A program made the translations under genes and the position numbers. Shown here piece after piece: positions 7,608 to 16,200 of a stretch of 21,214 nucleotides of DNA (positions are counted from its first letter, which is position 1; the number at the start of each line of letters is the position of its first letter). The notes under the pieces are model-generated. The model saw nothing but the letters and a program-made list of their open reading frames with translations, was not told the origin of the DNA and made no database searches. This stretch comes from JBCBKL01 sp038521825 (GTDB lineage: Bacteria; Pseudomonadota; Alphaproteobacteria; Rhodobacterales; Rhodobacteraceae), in assembly GCA_038521825.1 (NCBI GenBank), contig JBCBKL010000039.1, positions 1-21,214 of the forward strand, in the 5' to 3' direction.

Positions 7608-8133
7608 CTGGCTGATGATCGCTCCGCCCGCGATTTTCGCGGCGTTTGCCGGGCTGGCGGCCGTGGGCCTTTTTCGGGGCGACACGACCGCGTTGCCGTC
7701 GACCCGCATCGGGCAGCCAGCGCCGCCCGTGACCGAGGCGGTTTTGGAGGGGTATCCGGGCGTTACCGCGGCTGATCTGGCCAGGGGTGAAGTCACGCTG
7801 GTGAACTTCTGGGCGAGCTGGTGCCCGCCATGCCGCGCAGAGCATCCGAAGCTGCTGGAAATGGCGGCGGAGGGCGTTCCGATCATCGGTATCAACTTCC
7901 GGGATAAGCAGGGGGCGGCCAAGGGGTATCTCGATGATGACGGCAGCCCGTTCGTGGGCGTTGCCTTTGATCCAGAAGGGCGCACCGCCATCGACTGGGG
8001 TGTGACCGCGCCGCCCGAGACATTCATCCTCGATCGTGACGGCACAGTCCTGTTCCGCTTTCAGGGGCCGCTTGTAGGCTCGGACTATCGGCAGCGGTTC
8101 TTGCCGGAGTTCGAAAAGGCGCGCGCCAACTAG
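7594..8133 (+). CDS. ccmG: Periplasmic thioredoxin-like CcmG/DsbE (HelX)
   Basis: A 179-aa thioredoxin-fold protein anchored by one N-terminal helix (about residues 8-27). The active site is WCPPC (76-80) in NFWASWCPPCRAEHP, and the cis-Pro loop is visible in GVTAPPETFILD. CcmG keeps the CXXCH cysteines of apocytochrome c reduced in the periplasm for haem ligation. It is the last gene of the cluster; CcmE, CcmF and CcmH are not in this window, so maturation must also use genes elsewhere, as known in Rhodobacter. Confidence 0.95.
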   Translation: MARVNWLMIAPPAIFAAFAGLAAVGLFRGDTTALPSTRIGQPAPPVTEAVLEGYPGVTAADLARGEVTLVNFWASWCPPCRAEHPKLLEMAAEGVPIIGINFRDKQGAAKGYLDDDGSPFVGVAFDPEGRTAIDWGVTAPPETFILDRDGTVLFRFQGPLVGSDYRQRFLPEFEKARAN

Positions 8134-8177
8134 CCTCGACCGGGTGCATCCGAAATACCCGGAGCAACGGGAGGGTA

Positions 8178-8211
8178 GTGTATCCCGGTTCCTGCCGGTC
8201 GCGGGATACAC
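8178..8211. terminator. Bidirectional hairpin between ccmG and the VPLPA-CTERM gene
   Basis: GTGTATCCCG (8178-8187) and CGGGATACAC (8202-8211) are perfect 10-bp inverted arms around a 14-nt loop. The element lies in the 91-nt gap between two convergent genes, where a terminator serving both strands is expected. The T-rich tail is weak on both sides. Confidence 0.65.
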
Positions 8212-8224
8212 ATCTGTTCTATGA

Positions 8225-9076
8225 TCAGCTCTTTTGCACCTTGCGCCGCCAGCCCAGGGCAGCGACCCCTGTCAGCAGCAGCACGGCACCTGCGGGCAGC
8301 GGCACCGGGGCCAGGTCGATTGGCACGGGTTCACCAAAGATGAAGTCGTCCATCACCACCTTGTCTCCGGGATCGAGGAACCCCTCACCATCAAAGACGC
8401 TTGACCCCACCTCGAACGAGACGCTGGCAATCACGGCCTCATCGAAGATCACGCCCAGAAACGACAGCGACTGGTTCTTGCCCGCCTTGGCGTAGCGTTT
8501 GGCCAACACGTTGTCGTCGATGTCGTAGAAGGTCATGGATGTTATGTTCGCTTCTTCGACATCCGAAAACACGACGCCGAGGCCGCGCGACAGGGCCGGC
8601 GTGACCTGATCAGCCGGGTCGAAGAAGTGAACGTCGAACGTGGTTCCACCGACGGGCGTGAACAAGCGCTCTGGGCTGAATGCCACGAAGTCGTTTGGCT
8701 GCCCGAATACGGGTGGTGTGCCTGACGCTTCGGTCGCGCTCAGCTCAAAGCCGGTCGTATCGCCGCTTTCCTTGAACTCGATCCCGCGGGCGCGAGGGGC
8801 GGCGTTGAAGTTGAAAAAGTCGCCCGGAAAAGGGTTCGGGTCCGATATCGCGTCGGGTGCTCCGTCCCAGTCGATCTGGCGACGTCCGTTGGGATCGCCG
8901 TTTACCGGCGCATTCCCGTTGTTGGCACCCAGATCATCCCGAAACTGATCGACGGTCGATTGAAGCTCGGCCGGCGTGTCGAAATTGACGGAAACGTCGG
9001 ACTGAATGGCTGCGGCATACCCCAGCCCGGGGAATAGGCAGGCCGTGCAGACCATAAAAGTGTGAACAAAGCGCAT
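8225..9076 (-). CDS. Exported protein with VPLPA-CTERM sorting signal
   Basis: A 283-aa protein with an N-terminal signal peptide (about residues 1-22, ending near GYAAA) and a C-terminal tripartite sorting signal: VPLPAG, a hydrophobic helix, then WRRK (residues 258-283). This is the VPLPA variant of PEP-CTERM signals typical of Rhodobacterales, recognised by an exosortase-type enzyme that is not encoded in this window. The middle is Asp/Asn/Gly-rich, low in Cys, and looks like a beta-rich extracellular domain; no enzyme motif is visible. The ATG at 9076 has a ribosome binding site (GGAGAG). The likely role is in surface or extracellular matrix, but the exact function is unknown. Confidence 0.8.
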   Translation of the reverse strand: MRFVHTFMVCTACLFPGLGYAAAIQSDVSVNFDTPAELQSTVDQFRDDLGANNGNAPVNGDPNGRRQIDWDGAPDAISDPNPFPGDFFNFNAAPRARGIEFKESGDTTGFELSATEASGTPPVFGQPNDFVAFSPERLFTPVGGTTFDVHFFDPADQVTPALSRGLGVVFSDVEEANITSMTFYDIDDNVLAKRYAKAGKNQSLSFLGVIFDEAVIASVSFEVGSSVFDGEGFLDPGDKVVMDDFIFGEPVPIDLAPVPLPAGAVLLLTGVAALGWRRKVQKS

Positions 9077-9199
9077 GATTAACTCTCCAAAGTTGTAATC
9101 GCGAAAGGGGTACGCCTTGGGGCGACGAATTATTCGCGTATTCGGAGAAAAATTTTTGCGGGACGCAGCATAGCGCTGGTTTTGCCCGGGCTTATTGCC

Positions 9200-9898
9200 T
9201 CAGAGCCGATAACCACCTGACACGGTGAGTATCTCGCCAGTGATAAAGCCGGCGCGCTCGGACGCCAGAAACCGCACGGCGGCGGCGATATCGTCCGGTG
9301 TTCCAGGTCGGCCAAGCGCGGTATCGGCCACGAACTTTTCGATCAGCTCAGCCGGTCGGGGTGCTTCGGGCCGTTCGATGGCACCGGGTGCGACGGCGTT
9401 CACGCGGATGCCCAATGGCCCCAGCTCTTTCGCCATGGCGCGGGTCCAGAGGTTCAGCGCGGCCTTGCTGGCGCCGTAAGTGGCCGCGTCGCGGGGCGGC
9501 AGATCGGCGTTCATCGAGGAGATGTTGACGATTGCCGCGCCGGGTTTCAGGTGGGGCAGGGCCGCTGCGAGCAACGCCTGTGGGGCCAGAACGTTCACAT
9601 TCATCATATCGTGGTGCGGTGCCGCGTCGAATGTGTCTTTCGGCGTCATCGTCACGATGCCCGCGTTGTTAACGATGACATCAAGGCGCCCGAACTGATT
9701 GATAACCTCGGTCGCGATATCAGATGCGCAGCCGGGGTCGCTGAGGTCGGCCTGAATGCAGTATGCCCGCTCTGCCAGCGAGTCATCCGGCGGAGTGCTC
9801 CGCCATGTCAGGGCCACGTCATGATCCGCAACGAATTGCGCGACGATCCCACGACCGATACCGCGTGTTCCGCCCGTGATCAGAGCAACTGGTGCCAT
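9200..9898 (-). CDS. Short-chain dehydrogenase/reductase (SDR)
   Basis: A 232-aa classical SDR with a Rossmann fold. The dinucleotide-binding motif is TGGTRGIG (8-15), NNAG is at 77-80, the catalytic Ser is in NISSMN (127-128), and Tyr141 and Lys145 are in YGASK. The C-terminal RPGTPDDIAAAVRFLAS and ITGEILTVSGG are also standard. It reduces or oxidises a carbonyl/alcohol with NAD(P)(H); the substrate cannot be told. The ATG at 9898 has a good GGAGG ribosome binding site. It is divergent from the decayed permease at 10068. Confidence 0.9.
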   Translation of the reverse strand: MAPVALITGGTRGIGRGIVAQFVADHDVALTWRSTPPDDSLAERAYCIQADLSDPGCASDIATEVINQFGRLDVIVNNAGIVTMTPKDTFDAAPHHDMMNVNVLAPQALLAAALPHLKPGAAIVNISSMNADLPPRDAATYGASKAALNLWTRAMAKELGPLGIRVNAVAPGAIERPEAPRPAELIEKFVADTALGRPGTPDDIAAAVRFLASERAGFITGEILTVSGGYRL

Positions 9899-10067
9899 GG
9901 TTGCCTCCGCTTGCGTTTTTCAAGGGATCCGTTCGGATTAACGTAATGCGATCCATGGGTTGCACAATGCCTGGCATCCACGTCACCGGATTTGCGGTGA
10001 GCCGTTTTTCGGCGCGGAATTCGCGGATCGTGGCCTATCTTCGCAAAGTGTTGATAAGAGTGGCCCT

Positions 10068-11136
10068 ATGGACCTGCCTTTGTTCGTGTCATCGGAAGTT
10101 GCGTTTGTACTCTTCATCCTTGTGGCGGTCTTTGTTCTGCTCGCAACCGAGATCGTTCCGCCCGAGGTTGGCGCACTGGGTCTCGTTGTTGTTCTCGCTG
10201 GAACAGGATTGATAACGGCGGAGGAGGCGCTTCAGGGATTCGCAAGCGAGTCGATCGTCGCGCTGGCCTGCGTGATGGTGTTGTCCCAGCGGCTTTCGGA
10301 TTCCGGGGTATTGATCGGCCTGTCGACGCGCCTTGTTAGGCAGGTCAAAACGCTACCTTCGGTGATCTCTGCTCGGCTGATGGGCAGCACGGCCGCTCTT
10401 TCGATGATTGTCAGCAACGCCAGCACGGCTGCTGTGATGATGCCCGTTGCGATGGCCGCGGCGCGCAGAGCCAAGCTGGATCCTGCGCGGTTCCTCATGC
10501 CGATGGCTTTTGCATCGATCATGGGCGGTTCTGCCACGTTGGTCGGCACATCCACCAACATGGCTGTCAACGGAGCGGTCATCCGTGCGGGTCTTGAGCC
10601 TTTCAACCTGTTCGAGTTTTCTGGATCGGCCTGCCTGTGGTGATCGCCGGCATAGCGACGATGCTGATACTTGGAGAGCGGATCGTTCGAGCGGAGGGAG
10701 CAGCGGAAACAACGGATCAAAGGAGAGATCTGTTTCTTGCCCGGCTGGCGATCCCTGTCGGCTCCAAAGCCGAAGCCACCGCGCTTGACGGCCTTGGTCT
10801 GCGAGAATTGGGGGCAACTCCGATCGCCATCGACACGACCCAAGGCCGTCTGGCGGCGCACCCCAGCCGGAAAGTGCACTAGGGCGACCGGATCATTTTG
10901 CATGCTCCCGGGCCCGTTTTGACAGGGCTTCTTGATGACCCGCGTTTTGAACTGGATGGTGCGGAAGAAACAAATGAGCTTCGTATCGCTGCCCAGGCAA
11001 TCCTTCTTCCCGGATCGCGGTGGATCGGGATGAGCGTCGCGCGTATGCGTCAAAACTCTCGCCCGATATGTCTGTGCTCGGGCTGAAACGCTCAGGCTAT
11101 GAGCGGGCAGCCACCAAAAGGGTCAGTTGCGGATAG
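10068..11136 (+). pseudogene. Decayed SLC13-type permease with TrkA-C (RCK_C) domains
   Basis: The first 192 codons encode the N-terminal helices of a SLC13/CitT-like permease (ATEIVPPEVGALGLV, SNASTAAVMMPVA, GGSATLVGTSTNMAVNG). After TTC GAG TTT at 10611-10619 the frame breaks: the proper continuation (WIGLPVVIAGIATMLILGERI) runs from 10622 in another frame. That frame carries a TrkA-C-like segment (IDTTQGRLAAHPSRKVH), meets TAG at 10880, resumes in frame (GDRIILHAPGP), and reaches a second RCK_C-like segment (AILLPGSRWIGMSVARM). Near 11047 another frameshift leads to SPDMSVLGLKRSG. The remaining C-terminal helices of the usual roughly 590-aa protein are absent. Three separate lesions make a sequencing error an unlikely sole explanation. 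Confidence 0.85.
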
Positions 11137-11282
11137 GGGCGAAATCCTGCGCTGACGAAATTTGGGGCTTCTGTCCCACTTGAACTTGCAGGATAGCTCA
11201 CCCAGTAAGCCTTTGATCTGCATGGCAGCGTTTTTGACCAAGACAAACAGTAGTTCAGTTGGGACAGTGAAGGTCAGCAGTA

Positions 11283-11327
11283 GCGGACTTTCTGCCGTAG
11301 ACAATTGTCAATTCAAAGTCCGCTTTT
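11283..11327. terminator. 9-bp inverted repeat with T-tail between pseudogene and secreted-protein gene
   Basis: GCGGACTTT (11283-11291) and AAAGTCCGC (11315-11323) are perfect inverted arms, followed by TTTT on the plus strand. The 23-nt loop itself contains the palindrome GACAATTGTC. It could terminate transcription from either side, or be the trace of an intergenic repeat. The rest of 11137-11397 shows no supportable gene. Confidence 0.35.
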
Positions 11328-11397
11328 CGATGCAGCCGACTAGCCTCTGGTGTTGGAAGAACTGCTATCATCCAGTCCCATCGTTGCAAGCGCTTTA

Positions 11398-12558
11398 CTA
11401 ATCTTGAACCCAGAGGTCTCGCGTTTCCAAATCGAAAATGTATAGCGAACTCACCGCTGAATACGGGCCATTCACAAACGACTTGTCCATGAATTTGAAC
11501 TGGCGCGCACCAGCGCGATACCAATCTCCATAGCCAGACCCCAGAAGGGCCGTCCCCGTTTTTTCGGGCCGCAGTGTAAGCGTTCCATCCACAAGCTCGG
11601 TTGGAACCCAGGCATCGCTAAACGCGACGCGCTGCCGTCTGGTCTGGACTTTCTCAAACCCGCGCTTGCTTAAGAACATCGCCCATCTCGGCTGATCACC
11701 ATGGGGCACACCATGCCAGCCGTCGGTTGATCCGCCCCTGCGGCCCCACAAATGGTCATCGACAGAAAAGGCCCATGCCTTATTCGCAGTGATGTCCTCA
11801 CCCAGATAGACCAAGCCATCACCTTTGGGCTGCTGATCAAGAAAGGCGCGCAACCCTGCAACATCACTCAGTCGATCTGGGGCAGCTTGGTACGCTGGCT
11901 CATTCGCCCAAAGAGCGCGCGGCAGACGATAGTAAACCGGCATCTTGGGCAGAAAAAGCGCACTGTTCAGCCGTGGTTTCTCGCCGGTCCAAACATCGCG
12001 CTCAACCACTTGTCGCGCCGCCATGGCGTTGGTCTCATCCGACTGGTCTGGATAAAGGATCTGAAAATTCTCGACGATCTTCAGGCGGCCAGACGGTGCT
12101 TCAAGCGCCGTTTGGCTCCAAAAATACTCGCCAAACGTCGCCTTAAGCGGGTCTCGCGTGTTATACCAATGCATGAACGGCACCCAACCGTCGGGGAACA
12201 CTGCGTCAACGTCTGCAACCCCCGACCATTTTTTAGCATAGGCTCCGCATGTGTTGGGCATGATGTTTATAATCAATACACCAGCGCCATCGGTGGCATA
12301 GGGCAATTGCCAGCGTGATGTTTCAAACGGAAGTGTGACGGCACGGTTAGCGGGGCCAGTGTAGTTGGTTCTGCAGTCGATCAGATCGTCTACCTTGATG
12401 GATTGCCCGTCGAACTCCAGCAAAGCGGTCACTCTAAATACATGATCGTACGAAGATCTTTTGCCAGTTTCCGCCCAAGCATTTGAATTAATTAGCGTAT
12501 GCGCAACTATTGCAATCACAGCAAGAACTTTACATCGAAGGTGAATGTTCAAACTCAC
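11398..12558 (-). CDS. Secreted protein of unknown family
   Basis: About 386 aa from a GTG start at 12558. This start was chosen because GGAGAGG lies about 9 nt upstream and it places a clean signal peptide at the N-terminus: basic NIHLRCK, hydrophobic core VLAVIAIVAHTLI, then NSNAWA before the likely cleavage site. The frame continues upstream to 12618, but without a good ribosome binding site. The mature part begins with a beta-like segment (VFRVTALLEFDGQSIKVDDLIDCRT) and has two early cysteines (in DLIDCRT and PNTCGAY) that may pair. Many Trp and aromatic residues follow (FGEYFWSQ, GDWYRAGARQF). No catalytic motif or known domain is recognised. It probably acts in the periplasm or outside the cell. 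Confidence 0.7.
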   Translation of the reverse strand: MSLNIHLRCKVLAVIAIVAHTLINSNAWAETGKRSSYDHVFRVTALLEFDGQSIKVDDLIDCRTNYTGPANRAVTLPFETSRWQLPYATDGAGVLIINIMPNTCGAYAKKWSGVADVDAVFPDGWVPFMHWYNTRDPLKATFGEYFWSQTALEAPSGRLKIVENFQILYPDQSDETNAMAARQVVERDVWTGEKPRLNSALFLPKMPVYYRLPRALWANEPAYQAAPDRLSDVAGLRAFLDQQPKGDGLVYLGEDITANKAWAFSVDDHLWGRRGGSTDGWHGVPHGDQPRWAMFLSKRGFEKVQTRRQRVAFSDAWVPTELVDGTLTLRPEKTGTALLGSGYGDWYRAGARQFKFMDKSFVNGPYSAVSSLYIFDLETRDLWVQD

Positions 12559-13246
12559 AAAATGATTCCTCTCCAAAGCTAGATTGCACATTGTGGACCT
12601 TCGAACATTCTGCAGCATCGGTCAAATTGGGCTCCGAAGGAGACCTTCGCCGCAAGCGGCATCGATGACTGCAAAGCGGGACAATCCGGACTTTGGATTT
12701 TCCGCCCTCGCTGACGCAGCATCTGTTGGCACTTGCGGCAACGATTTTGCTGCGCTGCCGCTCAGATCATCGAACCGGCCTTTCATGCCTGTAGCAAACC
12801 CAAGATCCTGAACTGCAATTAATGCGTGTCGCCCGAATACAAGAGATGGAACCAAGCCTACCTTGAGCGACCCGGCTTGCGCCAGCCTAGCTCGCCTTCG
12901 TCATTGCAGAAAGATTCATTGGACCGCGCAAAGCAACCCGCCGATGCGGGCGTACGATTCTTGGAATTCACTTATTGGTAAATTTGACTTTCCGCATCTG
13001 GCTTTAGCCCTTTTTATTTCGGCGTTGACAGCGTGCATACAATAAGAATGGTTGAACCAAAAGACGACCTACCATTCGACATGCGTCGGATGGGGTATCG
13101 CTAGATATTAACCAAGGACATTTGCAACGAGCGCGCGGACTCCTCGACCAATTGTATCATTTGCTTCGGTTAAGACCCGACTACTCATTGGTTCGCCGCA
13201 ATGGCGGGGTTTCAGATCGCCTTTGATAATATCACTCATGCCAAGA
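12559..13246. other. Gap of about 0.7 kb with no supportable gene
   Basis: Only short open frames occur here (for example 12622-12855 on the minus strand and 12863-13045 on the plus strand). None has a convincing ribosome binding site, domain or codon pattern. I see no tRNA, repeat array or strong hairpin. It probably consists of degraded DNA at the edge of the TIR/STAND operon plus the upstream region of the secreted-protein gene. Confidence 0.5.
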
Positions 13247-16200
13247 CTACTGACTCTTCTCCCCCTGGAGTTTCTCTATCAGTGTCGAAACGTGTGAAAG
13301 TGGTGCTGGCTGATAGTCACCGTCCTTCGCGGAACTCTGCCATTGCAACAGTTGGGACCTCAGCGTTTCATCCGGCAACTCCATAAATTCGTCGCGAGCC
13401 TCTTCGTCTTCAAAGAAATAAAGCTTGTCATCACGTAGGGACCAGATGATGGGCGAGCCGTGAACGCGAGGGTCACTCATGGCGCCGTAGTGAAGTCCTT
13501 CGTAACCGCCGAACTGCGGCGCGAAGTCCTCCGCGCTTTCTTTAAAGAGTGACTGGTTCTTTTCGTTGGAAAACAGCCAGATTGCGTCGTTCCAAACGAC
13601 GTAGTGTTCCGGTGAACCTTTCGTTGCCGCGTCATTTAGATGGTACGCAACCGGGTCATAGCCTTGGATCGCGATACCAACCTTATCCGCGCTGGCCAAT
13701 CGTGGGGATAACGTCTGCCCTTTGATCTCGGCCAACATGGCTTGGACCGCTTCGCGTGTTTCAGTGTCTTGAGGTCGGAATGGCTCAAGCAGTTTGCGAA
13801 CCCTGTCGACTTTGTCCTCAAGGTACGGCCCGGGCACAAGTGCAACAGCCAGATCGAAGGAGGCCAACGCCTGTTCTTGCCTTTCAAGCGCATGCAGGAT
13901 CAACGCGCGATTTAGTTGCATTAGTGAGGTGTTGTCTTCTGCAACGCCGATCGCCCTGTCGATCAGGTCAAGCGCGCCTTCTGGATCGCCGGTAAGGGAT
14001 GTTGTCAGCGCGAGATCACCAAGTGTCCCGGCATAGTGCTCGGAGTCGGGATCCATGGTCTTTTCCGCTTTGGTCAGCAATCGGTGCGCGTGGGGATAAA
14101 GAATGTCATCCTCAGCCCAGAAACGGCCCAGTGTGGCAAGCATCAGCGGATCGTCGGGGGCCAAAACAACTGACGTGAGCAAATCTCTAATGGCTTCGTA
14201 TTCCAGATTCGCGTCACCAGTACCAAGCAGCGCCCCACCTCGCCATCCGAAGTACCGCGCAAGCTCATCAGCCTCCAAGCCGGCCAGGTCCGCTGTTAAC
14301 TCCTGTTGTATCAAACGTTCCGCGTTTCGTAGAAACGCACCAAACAATTCACTATACGGTGTATTTTCTGCCCGCGCAGCCGAGACCGAGGAAACCGTTT
14401 GCAACACCGCCTCGATACCGTCGTCGTAAAGCGGATGGTCGGATTCCGCGAGCATCCGCCTGATGACCGCAATCCCAACGTCTTCGTGCCCAGGATTAAC
14501 AAACGGCATGGACAGTAACGTACTCGCATCAGAAAAATCTTCAGGGTCGTCGCGTGATTGCAGCGCCTCGCGGAACGCAGCAACGCTTGCGCGAACGTTC
14601 CCAAATGAAGAAAAATCTACGTCCATGGTCATTTTGGCCATATGCACGCCGAAATCACGGTCGATCTCCCGTGCGTTAATCTCTTCCTCACTCAGAAAGG
14701 CCAGTGACGACTCTGACAATTCCAGTCCCCTACCGTACCTTAACAGCCAAGCGATATCGTCTAGGGTCGATTTTGCCCTGTCGTGTCCACCCCAAACGAC
14801 AATCCTGAATGGCCTTTCGTCGTATTCTGCCGTCCACAGTGGATCGGCTGTCAAAGTAACAATAAAACCCTCATGAGGGATGTCCGCGATTAATGCTTCC
14901 AGCCTCTCCGCCTCGCCAAGGTCGATGCCATGCGGACCATTTCCAAAGCGGTACCAGTCGGCTTCCAGCAGGGCCACTGGGCGCATCAGGGGCGCGCGGC
15001 CGCGTTCAAGGGCGGCAAGTGCTTCTTCTGATCGGCCGGCAGACATGTGCAGCTTTGCGAGTTGGGCAAGAGTCCGGCTGTGCCAATGGTGAAGCACTTG
15101 ATACCGCGGGTACCGTTTTCGCGCCGCATCCTGTCGTCTTTCGGTTTGTTCGAGAATCCTGGTAAGGGCCGCGATCGGCTCGGCATCGCCGCCATGCGGC
15201 GGTATTAAGAATGCTAAGTGGACCCTGTTAAAGAGATTCTGGCGCGCGATAATCGCCGAGCGCGACATGTCATTTTCATCGAGATAGGGTTCAGCGAGCG
15301 ATAACAGCTTGTCGTATGCGGCAAACATATCCTCCGCCGCGCCCAGATCACCCTTTTCAAGTGCCGCCTGTAGGAAAACGATTGCATTTGAAATGGGTTG
15401 CAAGGTGCACGCTTCACAGTCTGGCTTTTTCCCTTCTGCGACAAGGAATTCCAATAATTCGTGTTCCAGCAATGCGATATCAGCGAGTTTCCGGGGCAGT
15501 TCCGCGTCTCTGGATCGCAACAACAAGGCGTCGCCATAGGTCTGCGCGCGACTGACTTGGGTTTGCAGTTCTTCTGCGCGGTGGGGGTGCTTATCATGCG
15601 TATCTTTGAAGGGGCGCAGAATGTCGATGGCCTGTAGCACAGATTGATAGGCGCTCTCATTATCCTCCATTTTCCGAGTCGTCACGCCTACATTGCCGAC
15701 GGCGCGCGCGAGTTCGCTTTGCCACCCATAGTCGTCGGGTTCGACAGCGGCGAGTTCCTCCATCCGCGTTACATTGCCTTCCAGAATATTTCGCGCGCGC
15801 TCGTGGTCTCCGATCTGATCGCTCCAATAAGCTGCAAGCGTATTGCGCGCCCAAACCCACCGGCTCCAGTCGCCCCGAGTGCGATCGGCGGGGTCGATCA
15901 ACGTGATGGCCGTCTCAAGATCCGTGACCATTTCTGGCGTCGCTTTGTCGTTTTCCCCCGCATATGAAAGCACCCGCGAGGTGCAACTGAGCTTCACGCG
16001 GCTGATTGAATTTGTCCCTTCACCCGCCTCGGCAAGCCTATGGAGACATCTTTCTGCATGAAGCAGGGCAGCGTCCCAGCGATCCTCCTCCGATGCGAAG
16101 GCCGAAGAATAATTGAGTGTCACCGCTCGCCAGTAGCTTTGCCGTTCCGGCGCGATCAGGTTTTGATGACGCTCCAATGCTGTCGTAATGGTCGTGGCGA

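Noticed and set aside
7324..8211. 295-codon minus-strand frame opposite ccmC-ccmG
   Set aside because: It is a shadow of the ccm cluster and has no domain.
9126..9136. CGAAT-T-ATTCG palindrome upstream of the VPLPA-CTERM gene
   Set aside because: It is short and alone; without comparison to other VPLPA genes it cannot be called an operator.
10232..11053. 273-codon minus-strand frame opposite the permease remnant
   Set aside because: The plus strand carries clear SLC13 and TrkA-C sequence, and the minus-strand product shows no family features; an open antisense frame is common here.
12622..12855. Possible 77-aa minus-strand gene
   Set aside because: No ribosome binding site and no recognisable domain; it could be a remnant but cannot be supported as a gene.
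13025..13048. TTGACA near 13025 as a promoter
   Set aside because: No acceptable -10 element lies at 16-18 nt and no gene follows on that strand.
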